A stretch of DNA of 9,853 nucleotides from Thermococcaceae archaeon (GCA_027064745.1 JAMOPD010000276.1:1-9853); one strand, 5' to 3'; shown: positions 1-6,412, counted from the stretch's first letter. The notes: generated by a model from the sequence alone, not told the origin. A program made the numbers and translations.

Positions 1-592
1 TATATTGAAGAGGACAGCCTTCTCTCCACTGTTTCCTTCTCCCGTACTCGTACATTCGATAGGGTTTTATTCCTGCTTCTTCTGTTAGTAGTCCAATAAT
101 CTCTGCCCTATAGGTTATTAGAGGTCTGAAAATAGGAATACCTATTCTGGGGATTTCGCTAAGCCTTATATCTCCTTTCCATTGGTCAAGAAGGGCCCCG
201 ATGATCTTATCATTAGCATTGTCTCCTTTTGCCAATATATCAAAGCCATTTATCTTTGCAAACCAGCAAGCATTTCTCATCATAACTTTTTTGCAGTGTA
301 TGCAGATGGGTCCTTTTTTTCCTACAGCTTCTCTCAGAAGGCCTTCAGTTATATCTACTAGATAGTGTTCTACTTTCAGTCCATTTGCAAACTCCATCGC
401 CCAGCTAAGAGGTTCTTTCCAGCTCCATTGATGGAAAAACGTTAAAGCTGAGACATCTAACCCCGCCTCTTTTAACAGATACAAGGCTAAGCTGCTGTCT
501 TTCCCTCCTGAGAACATTAAAAGGATTTTCTTATCCCAAAGTCCGTTTCTATCGCTGAATTCTTTTATTTCTCTCACAATATCATGAAGCAT
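1..592 (-). CDS. PP-loop ATP-binding protein (adenine nucleotide alpha-hydrolase superfamily), C-terminus cut by window edge
   Basis: The 197 visible residues start at the only in-frame ATG after a stop at 614-616. Near residue 29 is the PP-loop motif SGGKDSS, which in this superfamily binds ATP and adenylates a substrate. A CIHCK motif follows around residue 96, then a GDNAND stretch, and a GCPLQY motif lies at the edge. The loop plus conserved cysteines fits the sulfur-transfer or nucleobase-modifying branch (tRNA thiolases, QueC/ExsB, LarE), but the N-terminal zinc finger of the TtuA/Ncs6 thiolases is absent and I cannot name the substrate. No Shine-Dalgarno precedes the ATG; a TATA-like element sits 25 bases upstream, so the mRNA may be leaderless. 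It lies 30 bases after the membrane-protein gene on the same strand. The superfamily is secure, the reaction is not. Confidence 0.85.
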   Translation of the reverse strand, partial: MLHDIVREIKEFSDRNGLWDKKILLMFSGGKDSSLALYLLKEAGLDVSALTFFHQWSWKEPLSWAMEFANGLKVEHYLVDITEGLLREAVGKKGPICIHCKKVMMRNACWFAKINGFDILAKGDNANDKIIGALLDQWKGDIRLSEIPRIGIPIFRPLITYRAEIIGLLTEEAGIKPYRMYEYGRRKQWREGCPLQY

Positions 593-610
593 AATAAAAA
601 TTGGAGAGAA

Positions 611-622
611 GGATTAAAAAAC
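611..622 (-). promoter_or_regulatory. Possible TATA element for a leaderless PP-loop gene transcript
   Basis: On the minus strand this reads GTTTTTTAATCC, centred about 25 bases upstream of the ATG at 592, the usual archaeal TATA-to-start distance. No ribosome-binding site lies between it and the ATG. It abuts the stop codon of the upstream membrane-protein gene, so read-through could also supply transcript. Confidence 0.4.
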
Positions 623-1288
623 TCACCCACGTCTCAGTTCAAGATAGGCTAGGGTTAATGCAATCGCACCATATGGTGTCGTTATCAAAGATGCTATTGC
701 ACTTCCTATGTAAGGTATCCAACTTAAGATTATCGTCACTATGCCAACTACAATTACAAGCACGATAAGGAACACTATAACATCCCCTAAATTTTCCCTA
801 ACGAGACTTATGCTCTCTTCTATGGCACTAATGCTGTCTGCCCCCTCAAGCATTATTATCGGAATTGTAAAGGCTACGAGGATCAGCCATATCAACCCTG
901 GTATCACAAGGAGTATCAGTCCAATAAAAGCTCCAACACCAATTATTATCGTTGCGATAATCAAACTGCCGAGCTTTTCTACAGCGGCATTTATTCCTTC
1001 CATATATCCAGGATGTCCACCGTTCAACTGTTTATAAGCCATATCAACTATAGCACCCTCAGCTATAAGCGCAGTTATGAAAGATATCAACCCAAGCAAA
1101 CCCCTTAAGCCCATTAATGTGCCCATGCCAATTATTCCAGTGTTTTTCATTCCAAAAACTGTTCCACCAAAGGCGATTCCACTAATAAGGCTTATAGCAA
1201 AAGGTAAGAGTGCTGGAACGAAGAAATTATAGTTTTCCTGAAGCATTCCTACAGGTTTAGTTAGAGTTTTTTCTATGTTAATACCCAT
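623..1288 (-). CDS. Polytopic integral membrane protein (DUF4013/YciC-like)
   Basis: This 221-residue protein is almost entirely hydrophobic, with about five or six membrane segments (around residues 22-42, 54-80, 107-127, 130-147, 169-190 and 195-216). A central block with IPGLIWL, then an FTIPIIMLEG stretch and an AIEESISLVREN segment, resembles the widespread prokaryotic membrane families of the DUF4013/DUF975/YciC kind, whose function is unknown. The reading frame stays open to 1423, but the extra 45 residues are polar, derive from AT-rich intergenic sequence and do not look like protein. I chose the ATG at 1288; an ATG at 1300 is nearly as good, and one at 1246 is possible. It is divergent from the iron-uptake operon and followed 30 bases later by the PP-loop gene. 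There is no sequence-based link to iron. Confidence 0.75.
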   Translation of the reverse strand: MGINIEKTLTKPVGMLQENYNFFVPALLPFAISLISGIAFGGTVFGMKNTGIIGMGTLMGLRGLLGLISFITALIAEGAIVDMAYKQLNGGHPGYMEGINAAVEKLGSLIIATIIIGVGAFIGLILLVIPGLIWLILVAFTIPIIMLEGADSISAIEESISLVRENLGDVIVFLIVLVIVVGIVTIILSWIPYIGSAIASLITTPYGAIALTLAYLELRRG

Positions 1289-1335
1289 CTTTAACACCAT
1301 GTTTAGATATATTAACTTATCTTTTGACTTTCTCT

Positions 1336-1350
1336 GGTTAAATACTTTTC
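1336..1350 (-). promoter_or_regulatory. Candidate promoter (BRE/TATA) of the membrane-protein gene
   Basis: The minus strand reads GAAAAGTATTTAACC, a purine-rich BRE-like stretch followed by a TATA-like element. It predicts a transcript start near 1316 and a short leader before the ATG at 1300 or 1288. A second TATA-like string lies further upstream (about 1383-1393) and one closer (about 1303-1314), so the choice is uncertain. Confidence 0.4.
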
Positions 1351-1475
1351 TAAAATTCCAGAAAATTTTGACATGTTGAATTTTTATATAAGTATCTGGA
1401 AACAATGGTGGTAACCTATTCAAACTCTATATTTTGAAGAACAACCTTACAAATATCTTAAATCAAACTATATTC

Positions 1476-1495
1476 CTTTGTTAGGCTCACCAAAG
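1476..1495. promoter_or_regulatory. Imperfect 20-bp inverted repeat just upstream of the feo TATA box
   Basis: The sequence is CTTTGTTAGGCTCACCAAAG. The outer five bases are perfectly symmetric (CTTTG/CAAAG) and seven of ten base pairs of the full dyad match. It contains TTAGG, also the left end of the perfect palindrome at 1530-1543, and it directly abuts the TATA region, where it would cover the BRE. It could be a second operator site; chance is not excluded. Confidence 0.4.
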
Positions 1496-1496
1496 C

Positions 1497-1505
1497 TTTT
1501 TAAGA
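1497..1505 (+). promoter_or_regulatory. feo operon TATA box
   Basis: The string TTTTTAAGA is preceded by the purine-rich CAAAGC. Its centre near 1501 predicts a transcript start at about 1527, leaving a leader of roughly 28 bases that holds the palindrome and the Shine-Dalgarno sequence of feoA. Confidence 0.55.
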
Positions 1506-1529
1506 TAATTCATAACTATAACAATAGAA

Positions 1530-1543
1530 TTAGGTTAACCTAA
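1530..1543. promoter_or_regulatory. Perfect 14-bp palindrome, probable iron-responsive operator of feo
   Basis: TTAGGTTAACCTAA is its own reverse complement. It sits a few bases downstream of the predicted transcript start and directly before the feoA Shine-Dalgarno, where a bound protein would block transcription. The half-site TTAGGTTA resembles the iron boxes of DtxR/IdeR-family metalloregulators, whose consensus has TTAGG and CCTAA ends. That a DtxR-like protein binds here in iron-replete cells is inference; no regulator gene of that kind is in the window. Confidence 0.6.
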
Positions 1544-1544
1544 C

Positions 1545-1550
1545 GGTGAT
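1545..1550 (+). promoter_or_regulatory. feoA ribosome-binding site that decides the start
   Basis: GGTGAT matches the archaeal 16S anti-Shine-Dalgarno and ends four bases before the ATG at 1555. It overlaps the upstream in-frame GTG (1546) and ATG (1549), so those cannot be the starts it serves. Confidence 0.65.
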
Positions 1551-1554
1551 GGAC

Positions 1555-1782
1555 ATGATTGTACCTTTGAATGCTCTTAAACCTGGTGAAAAGGGAATAG
1601 TGGTCAATATACTTGGAGGGGCTGGTGCGAGACAGAGGTTAGTGGCGATGGGTCTAACTCCGGGAGCTACAATTCAAGTGATAAAGTCATATCCATTTGG
1701 CCCCATAATTCTCTCCGTTAGTGGAACAAGGTTTGCAATAGGCAGGGGCTTAGCAAGTAAAGTCATGGTGAGGAAGCTATGA
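1555..1782 (+). CDS. feoA: FeoA, ferrous iron transport accessory protein
   Basis: This 75-residue protein is a single SH3-like FeoA domain. The signature RQRLVAMGLTPGATI block (about residues 26-40) is followed by KSYPFGP and by a VSGTRFAIGRGLA segment near the C-terminus, all typical of the family. FeoA is a small cytoplasmic protein required with FeoB for Fe2+ uptake and is thought to act on FeoB directly. I chose the ATG at 1555 because GGTGAT at 1545-1550 is correctly spaced for it; starting at the in-frame GTG (1546) would add three residues and put the Shine-Dalgarno inside the gene. Its TGA overlaps the first codon of feoB (ATGA), which implies coupled translation. Expression is probably iron-controlled through the dyads just upstream. 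Confidence 0.95.
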   Translation: MIVPLNALKPGEKGIVVNILGGAGARQRLVAMGLTPGATIQVIKSYPFGPIILSVSGTRFAIGRGLASKVMVRKL

Positions 1783-3755
1783 TGAAAGTTGTTGCCTTAG
1801 CAGGAAATCCAAATGTTGGCAAAACTACAATTTTTAATAATCTAACAGGGATGAGACAGCATGTTGGTAATTGGCCCGGTGTAACTGTGGAGAAAAAAGA
1901 GGGCATTTTGGAATATAAAGGTGAAAAATTTCTTGTGGTTGACCTCCCTGGGACGTATTCTCTTACAGCCCATTCAGTGGATGAGCTTGTTGCGAGGAAT
2001 TTTCTCCTTAAGGGGAGTGCGAATGTCGTCGTGGATGTTGTGGATGCGACTGTCCTGATGCGCAACCTTTTCCTGACGATGGAAATCTTCGAAATGGGCT
2101 TAAAGAACATAATCATTGCATTAAATAAAATCGATCTCACCGAAAAGAAGGGTATTGAAATTGATGTGAGAAAGATGGAGTCCGTTCTGGGTGTGCCAGT
2201 TGTTCCACTGAATGCTAAGGAAGGCATTGGAATTGAGGAGCTCAAGAAAAGAATATATGAGGTTGCCAACAGAAAAATAGGGACTACCCCAATCATGCCA
2301 AAATATGACCCTGCTGTTGAGCGTGAAATTGAACATATAAGTAGAGCTCTGAAGCGCACAGAACTTGCAGAAAAGTATAACCTTCGCTGGCTGGCAATAA
2401 AGCTTCTCATGAGAGATGAAGAAGTCATCAAACTTGTTCTACGTTATCTTGGGAGTGAGAAACTCAACGAAATCATGGGGCATATAGGGGAGGTTGAGGA
2501 GAAGTACAAAAGGGCAATGGATTTGATAATAGCTTCCCAGAAGTATGAGTTTATCGATAGCCTTATGCATAGATTTGTGAGATATAAGCATGAGCAAGGA
2601 GAGACCTTCAGTGATCAGCTTGATAGAATCCTCACACATCCTATTTACGGAATTTTAGTTCTCCTTGGGGTATTTTACTTTGTCTTTAAATTCGTGTTTC
2701 TTTTTGGAATGCCACTGCAAGGAATGTTAGATGAAGCATTTTCTTCATTCGGACAATGGCTGGCTCCTCATATACTCAACGAGTCACTAAGAGGTTTAGT
2801 GGTTGATGGAATAATTGCTGGTGTAGGTGCGGTTTTGAGCTTTTTCCCACTTGTGTTCCTACTCTTTCTTGCTATGGCTATTCTGGAGGATGTGGGCTAC
2901 ATGGCCAGAGCTGCTGTTGTGATGGAGAAGATAATGCGAAAATTTGGTCTCCCTGGAAAGAGCTTCATACCTCTTGTACTGGCCTTTGGATGCAATGTTC
3001 CTGCAGTAATGGCCACAAGAACATTGGATGAAGAAAAAGATAGGATAGTAACGATGCTTGTTAATCCTTTAATTCCATGCAGTGCCCGACTTTCGGTTAT
3101 AAGCTTCCTTGCTGGAGCGTTCTTCAAAAAGAACCAGGCTTTTGTTGCTGTTAGCATATATATTATTTCAATATTCCTTGCATTATTAATGGCGTGCTTT
3201 TTCAGCAGGTTTCTGGTCAAGGGAGAGAGCAGTCCTTTTATAATCGAGCTCCCAGAGTATCTCGTCCCCTCGTGGAAGACTGTAATTCTACATTCATGGG
3301 AGAGGAGCAAGGAGTTCGTTAAAAAGGCAGGTACCATAATTCTGGCTGGCTCAATTGTCATTTGGTATTTAAGTAACTATCCTGTACCTATTGGAACCGG
3401 GCTCAGCTATTCAGAAAAACTTGGCATGTTCTTTGAACCGTATATGAAACTTATGGGTCTTGACTGGAAAGCTGCGGTAAGTCTGCTCTTTGGTATAATT
3501 GCCAAAGAAAACGTAATTTCAACATATGGGATAATTTATGGCAGTGAATCGGCTATAGTAAATGCTATGACACCGCTTCAAGCATATGTACTAGCTCTTG
3601 TAACTACCCTATACATACCATGTATAGCCACCATAGGTGCCATCAGGGCTGAATCTAACTCAAAGTGGGCTTTAGTTGTAGTGACTTATATGATAGGTTT
3701 AGCATCATTCGTTGGTATAGTTGCATACCATCTGGGGCTGGTTCTAGGATTTTAA
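1779..3755 (+). CDS. feoB: FeoB, ferrous iron transporter with N-terminal GTPase domain
   Basis: At 658 residues this is a full-length FeoB. The cytoplasmic G domain shows G1 GNPNVGKTT (9-17), the G2 threonine in PGVTVE (T36), G3 DLPG (55-58) and G4 NKID (116-119). A helical regulatory region follows to about residue 280, then about eight or more membrane helices. The two Gate regions are present: AFGCNVPAVMATR with C405 in the first and IPCIATIGAIRAE with C615 in the second; another conserved-looking cysteine is C434 in LIPCSARL. FeoB carries Fe2+ across the cytoplasmic membrane, with GTP binding and hydrolysis regulating or driving transport. The Shine-Dalgarno GGTGAGG (1767-1773) lies inside the end of feoA and could serve the ATG at 1779 or the next codon, also ATG (1782). 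The gene is intact and followed after 14 bases by the FeoC-like gene. Confidence 0.97.
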   Translation: MMKVVALAGNPNVGKTTIFNNLTGMRQHVGNWPGVTVEKKEGILEYKGEKFLVVDLPGTYSLTAHSVDELVARNFLLKGSANVVVDVVDATVLMRNLFLTMEIFEMGLKNIIIALNKIDLTEKKGIEIDVRKMESVLGVPVVPLNAKEGIGIEELKKRIYEVANRKIGTTPIMPKYDPAVEREIEHISRALKRTELAEKYNLRWLAIKLLMRDEEVIKLVLRYLGSEKLNEIMGHIGEVEEKYKRAMDLIIASQKYEFIDSLMHRFVRYKHEQGETFSDQLDRILTHPIYGILVLLGVFYFVFKFVFLFGMPLQGMLDEAFSSFGQWLAPHILNESLRGLVVDGIIAGVGAVLSFFPLVFLLFLAMAILEDVGYMARAAVVMEKIMRKFGLPGKSFIPLVLAFGCNVPAVMATRTLDEEKDRIVTMLVNPLIPCSARLSVISFLAGAFFKKNQAFVAVSIYIISIFLALLMACFFSRFLVKGESSPFIIELPEYLVPSWKTVILHSWERSKEFVKKAGTIILAGSIVIWYLSNYPVPIGTGLSYSEKLGMFFEPYMKLMGLDWKAAVSLLFGIIAKENVISTYGIIYGSESAIVNAMTPLQAYVLALVTTLYIPCIATIGAIRAESNSKWALVVVTYMIGLASFVGIVAYHLGLVLGF

Positions 3756-3769
3756 AAGGAGGCTATGGA

Positions 3770-4024
3770 GTGGGAAAGCTTGAAAGAGTTCTGAAGCTCA
3801 TTGAAGAAGGCAGAAGTATTACAGATATATCACGAGACTTGGATATTCCTCTCTCAGAAGTTGAGGGCATGATAAAGATACTGGAAAGTATGGGATATCT
3901 CCAGTTAATCGAAACAGGCGATTCTGCATGTGAAAGATGTCCCTTAAAGAGTATATGTCCCGGAAGCTGCATTAGATTCAAAGGCAGGATCTACCAGTTC
4001 AGAGCAAACAAAGCACGCAAGTGA
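3770..4024 (+). CDS. FeoC-like winged-helix protein with four-cysteine (Fe-S type) motif
   Basis: This is an 84-residue protein starting at GTG. AAGGAGG at 3756-3762 ends seven bases before that GTG; an ATG at 3765 lies in another frame and stops after nine codons. Residues 1-48 read as a winged helix (GRSITDISRDLDIP, then a recognition-type helix SEVEGMIKILESMGYL). A cysteine cluster follows, C54-x2-C57-x5-C63-x3-C67, then a basic tail. Size, fold and position after feoB match FeoC, which in enterobacteria is a small winged-helix protein with a cysteine cluster reported to bind an Fe-S cluster and to stabilise or modulate FeoB. The cysteine spacing is not that of the enteric protein, so orthology is inferred. 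It could instead be a local iron or redox sensor acting on DNA. Confidence 0.75.
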   Translation: MGKLERVLKLIEEGRSITDISRDLDIPLSEVEGMIKILESMGYLQLIETGDSACERCPLKSICPGSCIRFKGRIYQFRANKARK

Positions 4025-4079
4025 GCGTTGACCTCAAAAAGCATGATATCGTTATCCGATAGCATCTATTTAATGGCCG

Positions 4080-4091
4080 TTAAATATATAA
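4080..4091 (+). promoter_or_regulatory. TATA box of the sugar nucleotidyltransferase gene
   Basis: TTAAATATATAA, centred near 4086, predicts a transcript start around 4112, just before the GGTGGT ribosome-binding site at 4115-4120 and the ATG at 4125. The gene therefore probably has its own promoter and is not part of the feo operon, which ended 100 bases earlier. Confidence 0.55.
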
Positions 4092-4124
4092 GCTGTGGTG
4101 CATTGGTTATTATTGGTGGTATTA

Positions 4125-5372
4125 ATGAAAGCTCTTATCCTTGCAGGTGGATTTGGAACAAGATTAAGGCCAATATCCTCTACCAAACCTAAGCCGATGG
4201 TTCCGGTTCTCGGAAAGCCCAATTTACAGTATATTCTTGAGAATCTGGAAAGAATAAAGGAGATTGATGAGATAGTTATCTCGGTTCACTATATGAAAGC
4301 AGAGGTCAGGGAATTTATAGACGAGAAGATGACGGAGTATTCGAAGGATATAAAGTACTCAGTTCAGCCTATGCCTCTTGAAACTGGAGGTGCTATTAAG
4401 AACGCTGAGCCTCTATTATTGGGGGAGGAAGACTTCCTTGTTATATATGGTGACGTTTTTACGAACTTTAACTTCCAGGAGCTGATGAAGGCTCACAGTG
4501 AGAATGATGGTCTCATAACAGTTGCACTAACAAAAGTCTATGATCCAGAAAAATACGGTGTTGCAGTCCTTGATGAGGAAGGCAAGATAACAGACTTTGA
4601 AGAAAAACCAAAGAGACCGAAGACAAACCTCGTCGATGCCGGTATTTACATGGTCAACAGGAAAGTTTTAGAGGCAATTCCCAGCGGAAAGGAGGTTTAT
4701 TTTGAGAGGGAGATACTACCCAAATTTGTAAATGAGGGTCAAGTGTATGGACATATGATGTCCAAAGATAAATATTGGGTTGACCTTGGCACTCCAGAAG
4801 ATCTCTTCTATGCCCATCAGCTCGCTCTGGATGAGATAGCTAAGGAAAATGGTTATTTCACTGTTGGAGAAGGAGCAGAAGTTCCGGAGGATGTAGAGAT
4901 TCAGGGGCCTGTATACATAGATAGTGGAGCCAAAATTGGCCATGGTGTCAAAATAAAGGCATATACTTACATAGGACCAAAAACCATTGTGGAAGATAAA
5001 GGATACCTAAAGAGGGCGATTCTAATCGGCCATGACATTATAAAAGAGAGGGCTGAGATTAAGGACTCAATTCTTGGAGAAGGTGTTGTTGTCGGAAGGA
5101 ATGTCATACTCAAGGAGGGAGCAGTCGTCGGGGACTACGCCAGAATTTATGACAACCTCGTCATCTATGGCGCAAAGGTTCTTCCGTGGAAGAAAGTTGA
5201 GGAGTATGAGGCATACATAAAGATAAAGCTCGATCCAACAAAAGTGAGACCCGAACTGACTCCAGATAGATGTCCGCTGGGTCTTCCCGAGTGCATATAC
5301 AAAAAGTTTAAGGCAATAGCAGGAGAAAAACCGCCCTGTGATGAGTGTATAGAGAACCAGTGGCTCTTCTGA
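4125..5372 (+). CDS. Sugar-phosphate nucleotidyltransferase with left-handed beta-helix and Cys-rich tail
   Basis: This 415-residue protein has three parts. Residues 1-235 form a nucleotidyltransferase domain: GGFGTRLRP (8-16) and KPKPM bind the nucleoside triphosphate, ETGGA (86-90) contacts the base or sugar, D110 in YGDVF and D220 in WVDLG are the expected metal ligands, and EEKP (159-162) is typical. Residues 245-355 are hexapeptide-like repeats of a left-handed beta-helix (GPVYIDSGAKIGHGV, ILGEGVVVGRNVILKEGAVVG). The last 33 residues hold four cysteines, C383-x6-C390-x14-C405-x2-C408, a possible metal site. The family makes NDP-sugars (GDP-mannose, UDP- or dTDP-glucose, UDP-GlcNAc) from sugar-1-phosphates in the cytoplasm for glycosylation and polysaccharides; mannose-1-phosphate guanylyltransferase is the usual label for such archaeal proteins, but specificity cannot be read here. 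An upstream in-frame GTG (4095) was rejected because GGTGGT (4115-4120) serves the ATG at 4125. Confidence 0.9.
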   Translation: MKALILAGGFGTRLRPISSTKPKPMVPVLGKPNLQYILENLERIKEIDEIVISVHYMKAEVREFIDEKMTEYSKDIKYSVQPMPLETGGAIKNAEPLLLGEEDFLVIYGDVFTNFNFQELMKAHSENDGLITVALTKVYDPEKYGVAVLDEEGKITDFEEKPKRPKTNLVDAGIYMVNRKVLEAIPSGKEVYFEREILPKFVNEGQVYGHMMSKDKYWVDLGTPEDLFYAHQLALDEIAKENGYFTVGEGAEVPEDVEIQGPVYIDSGAKIGHGVKIKAYTYIGPKTIVEDKGYLKRAILIGHDIIKERAEIKDSILGEGVVVGRNVILKEGAVVGDYARIYDNLVIYGAKVLPWKKVEEYEAYIKIKLDPTKVRPELTPDRCPLGLPECIYKKFKAIAGEKPPCDECIENQWLF

Positions 5373-5385
5373 TTTTAACATTTAA

Positions 5386-6186
5386 TTAATATTTTATTCT
5401 TGGGTTGTACTCCAATATCATTATCCCATTTTTAAATACCCTTATAGTTCCGCTCTCAGAAAGACTGACTGAGACAGCTTTTGTTAATTTTGTTATTCCA
5501 GCTGCAGCTATATGTCTGCTTCCCAGCCCCGGAGGAAGCATTATGTCTAGTTTTTTAGAGTCTATGTCGAGATATCTTCCAGCTGAGAATATCCTTCCAG
5601 TGTTACTTATTATGAATGCTCCATCAAGAAGTGCAAATTCTTTTATTATTTCCTTGCTATCTTTGTCCAACACGTTAATCTTATGTCCTTTGAATGGATT
5701 AGGTATTATCTGATGAGAATGCTTTAGGACTTTTTTTACATCTCCAATAACAAATAGAGTTCCAATCTTTATCCCCTCCCGACCTTCTATACTGAGTTCT
5801 ATTGCGATTTCTAGGACTCTTTGAAGAACAGTTTGAGCAGAAGAGAAAAATCCTTTAACTGTGATCACACCTTTTTTGATAACTCTAACTCCAAGGGAGT
5901 TCTGAGTAACGTAGATAAAAGAGTCTCCTTCTTGAAGAATTTCATGTTCAAAAAGAAATGCGGATATAAGGTTTAGCGTGTTTTCTGTATCCAAATTCTG
6001 TGGGATTGGGATTTTTTTGATTTTTCCTGAGATATCAAAATTGTTACCTACAATAATTACTGGTAAGGTTATATCATTCACATACTCTTCTGGTATATCC
6101 TGAAGAATAACAATGGCTTTAGAGTCTAATTCAGATGCTATTTTTTCTGCAGTTTTGATTAAAACTTTTATCATTATTCCATTCAT
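5386..6186 (-). CDS. dacZ: Diadenylate cyclase, archaeal DacZ type (DisA_N/DAC domain)
   Basis: The C-terminal half is a DAC domain: LLDGAFII with the DGA catalytic motif (about residues 188-190), then GLGSRHIAAAGIT (220-232), the counterpart of the RHR motif, and SESGTIRVFKNG (243-254). Such enzymes join two ATP into cyclic di-AMP, a second messenger tied to osmotic and potassium control and reported as essential in Haloferax. The N-terminal part (about 1-110) is an alpha/beta domain as in archaeal DacZ proteins; there is no membrane segment and no DisA helix-hairpin-helix DNA-binding part. Starts at 6204, 6198, 6186 and 6174 are all in frame. I prefer 6186 (266 aa) because GGGGAA lies four bases upstream and the predicted transcript start is near 6197. 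The third RHR position is isoleucine here. It converges on the nucleotidyltransferase gene with a 13-base gap. Confidence 0.9.
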   Translation of the reverse strand: MNGIMIKVLIKTAEKIASELDSKAIVILQDIPEEYVNDITLPVIIVGNNFDISGKIKKIPIPQNLDTENTLNLISAFLFEHEILQEGDSFIYVTQNSLGVRVIKKGVITVKGFFSSAQTVLQRVLEIAIELSIEGREGIKIGTLFVIGDVKKVLKHSHQIIPNPFKGHKINVLDKDSKEIIKEFALLDGAFIISNTGRIFSAGRYLDIDSKKLDIMLPPGLGSRHIAAAGITKLTKAVSVSLSESGTIRVFKNGIMILEYNPRIKY

Positions 6187-6217
6187 CAGCTTCCCCATGT
6201 TCATTATAACTAAAGGA

Positions 6218-6227
6218 GTTATAAAAA
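6218..6227 (-). promoter_or_regulatory. TATA box of the diadenylate cyclase gene
   Basis: The minus strand reads TTTTTATAAC. Its centre near 6223 puts the transcript start near 6197, downstream of the two outermost in-frame ATGs (6204 and, marginally, 6198), which supports an inner start at 6186 or 6174. Confidence 0.5.
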
Positions 6228-6355
6228 TGTTGGTGTAGGATTGTATTAATTGAAAGTTATTGTTAGGATATCGTAGTTATGCTTGATAATCGTGTGTGGT
6301 TTTATTATATTGGGTTCTTTACGAGGTGTTATTAAAACATTAACAGTGCAAAAAC

Positions 6356-6374
6356 GTAAAAATTAAATATTTAC
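6356..6374. promoter_or_regulatory. Near-perfect 19-bp dyad overlapping the ubiX-lrp TATA box
   Basis: GTAAAAATTAAATATTTAC matches its reverse complement in eight of nine base pairs around a central A. The inner AATTAAATA (about 6361-6369) is also the best TATA candidate for ubiX, predicting a transcript start near 6391 and a short leader that includes the GGAGGA ribosome-binding site (6401-6406). Because the operon's second gene encodes an Lrp/AsnC-like regulator, and such proteins bind AT-rich dyads at their own promoters, autoregulation is a reasonable guess. TTTTATAA at 6383-6390 is an alternative TATA but lies too close to the ATG to leave the ribosome-binding site on the transcript. Confidence 0.45.
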
Positions 6375-6412
6375 ATCACGAGTTTTATAAGACTGTTCAA
6401 GGAGGAACATGC

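Noticed and set aside
1410..1418. GGTAACCTA, resembling half of the feo palindrome
   Set aside because: It is a partial half-site match only, without symmetry and far from either start; probably chance.
1289..1423. 45-residue N-terminal extension of the membrane protein
   Set aside because: It is polar, derives from AT-rich intergenic sequence that holds the likely promoter, and has no ribosome-binding site at 1423.
3665..3769. ATG-initiated longer form of the FeoC-like protein
   Set aside because: The extra residues overlap the end of feoB in another frame, and AAGGAGG at 3756-3762 clearly serves the GTG at 3770.
4047..4061. Small inverted repeat TATCG-TTATC-CGATA between the FeoC-like and nucleotidyltransferase genes
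   Set aside because: Five-base arms in AT-rich DNA occur often by chance; there is no T-run to suggest a terminator and it is 20 bases upstream of the TATA box. Not strong enough to list as a site.
5373..5400. T-rich stretch after the nucleotidyltransferase gene as a terminator
   Set aside because: Archaeal termination at oligo-T is plausible here, but the runs are short, interrupted and inside the convergent gene's end, so no site could be defined.
6228..6355. Possible C/D box guide RNA or small gene in the dacZ-ubiX intergenic region
   Set aside because: No paired TGATGA and CTGA boxes with correct spacing, no GC-rich island and no credible short ORF with a ribosome-binding site.
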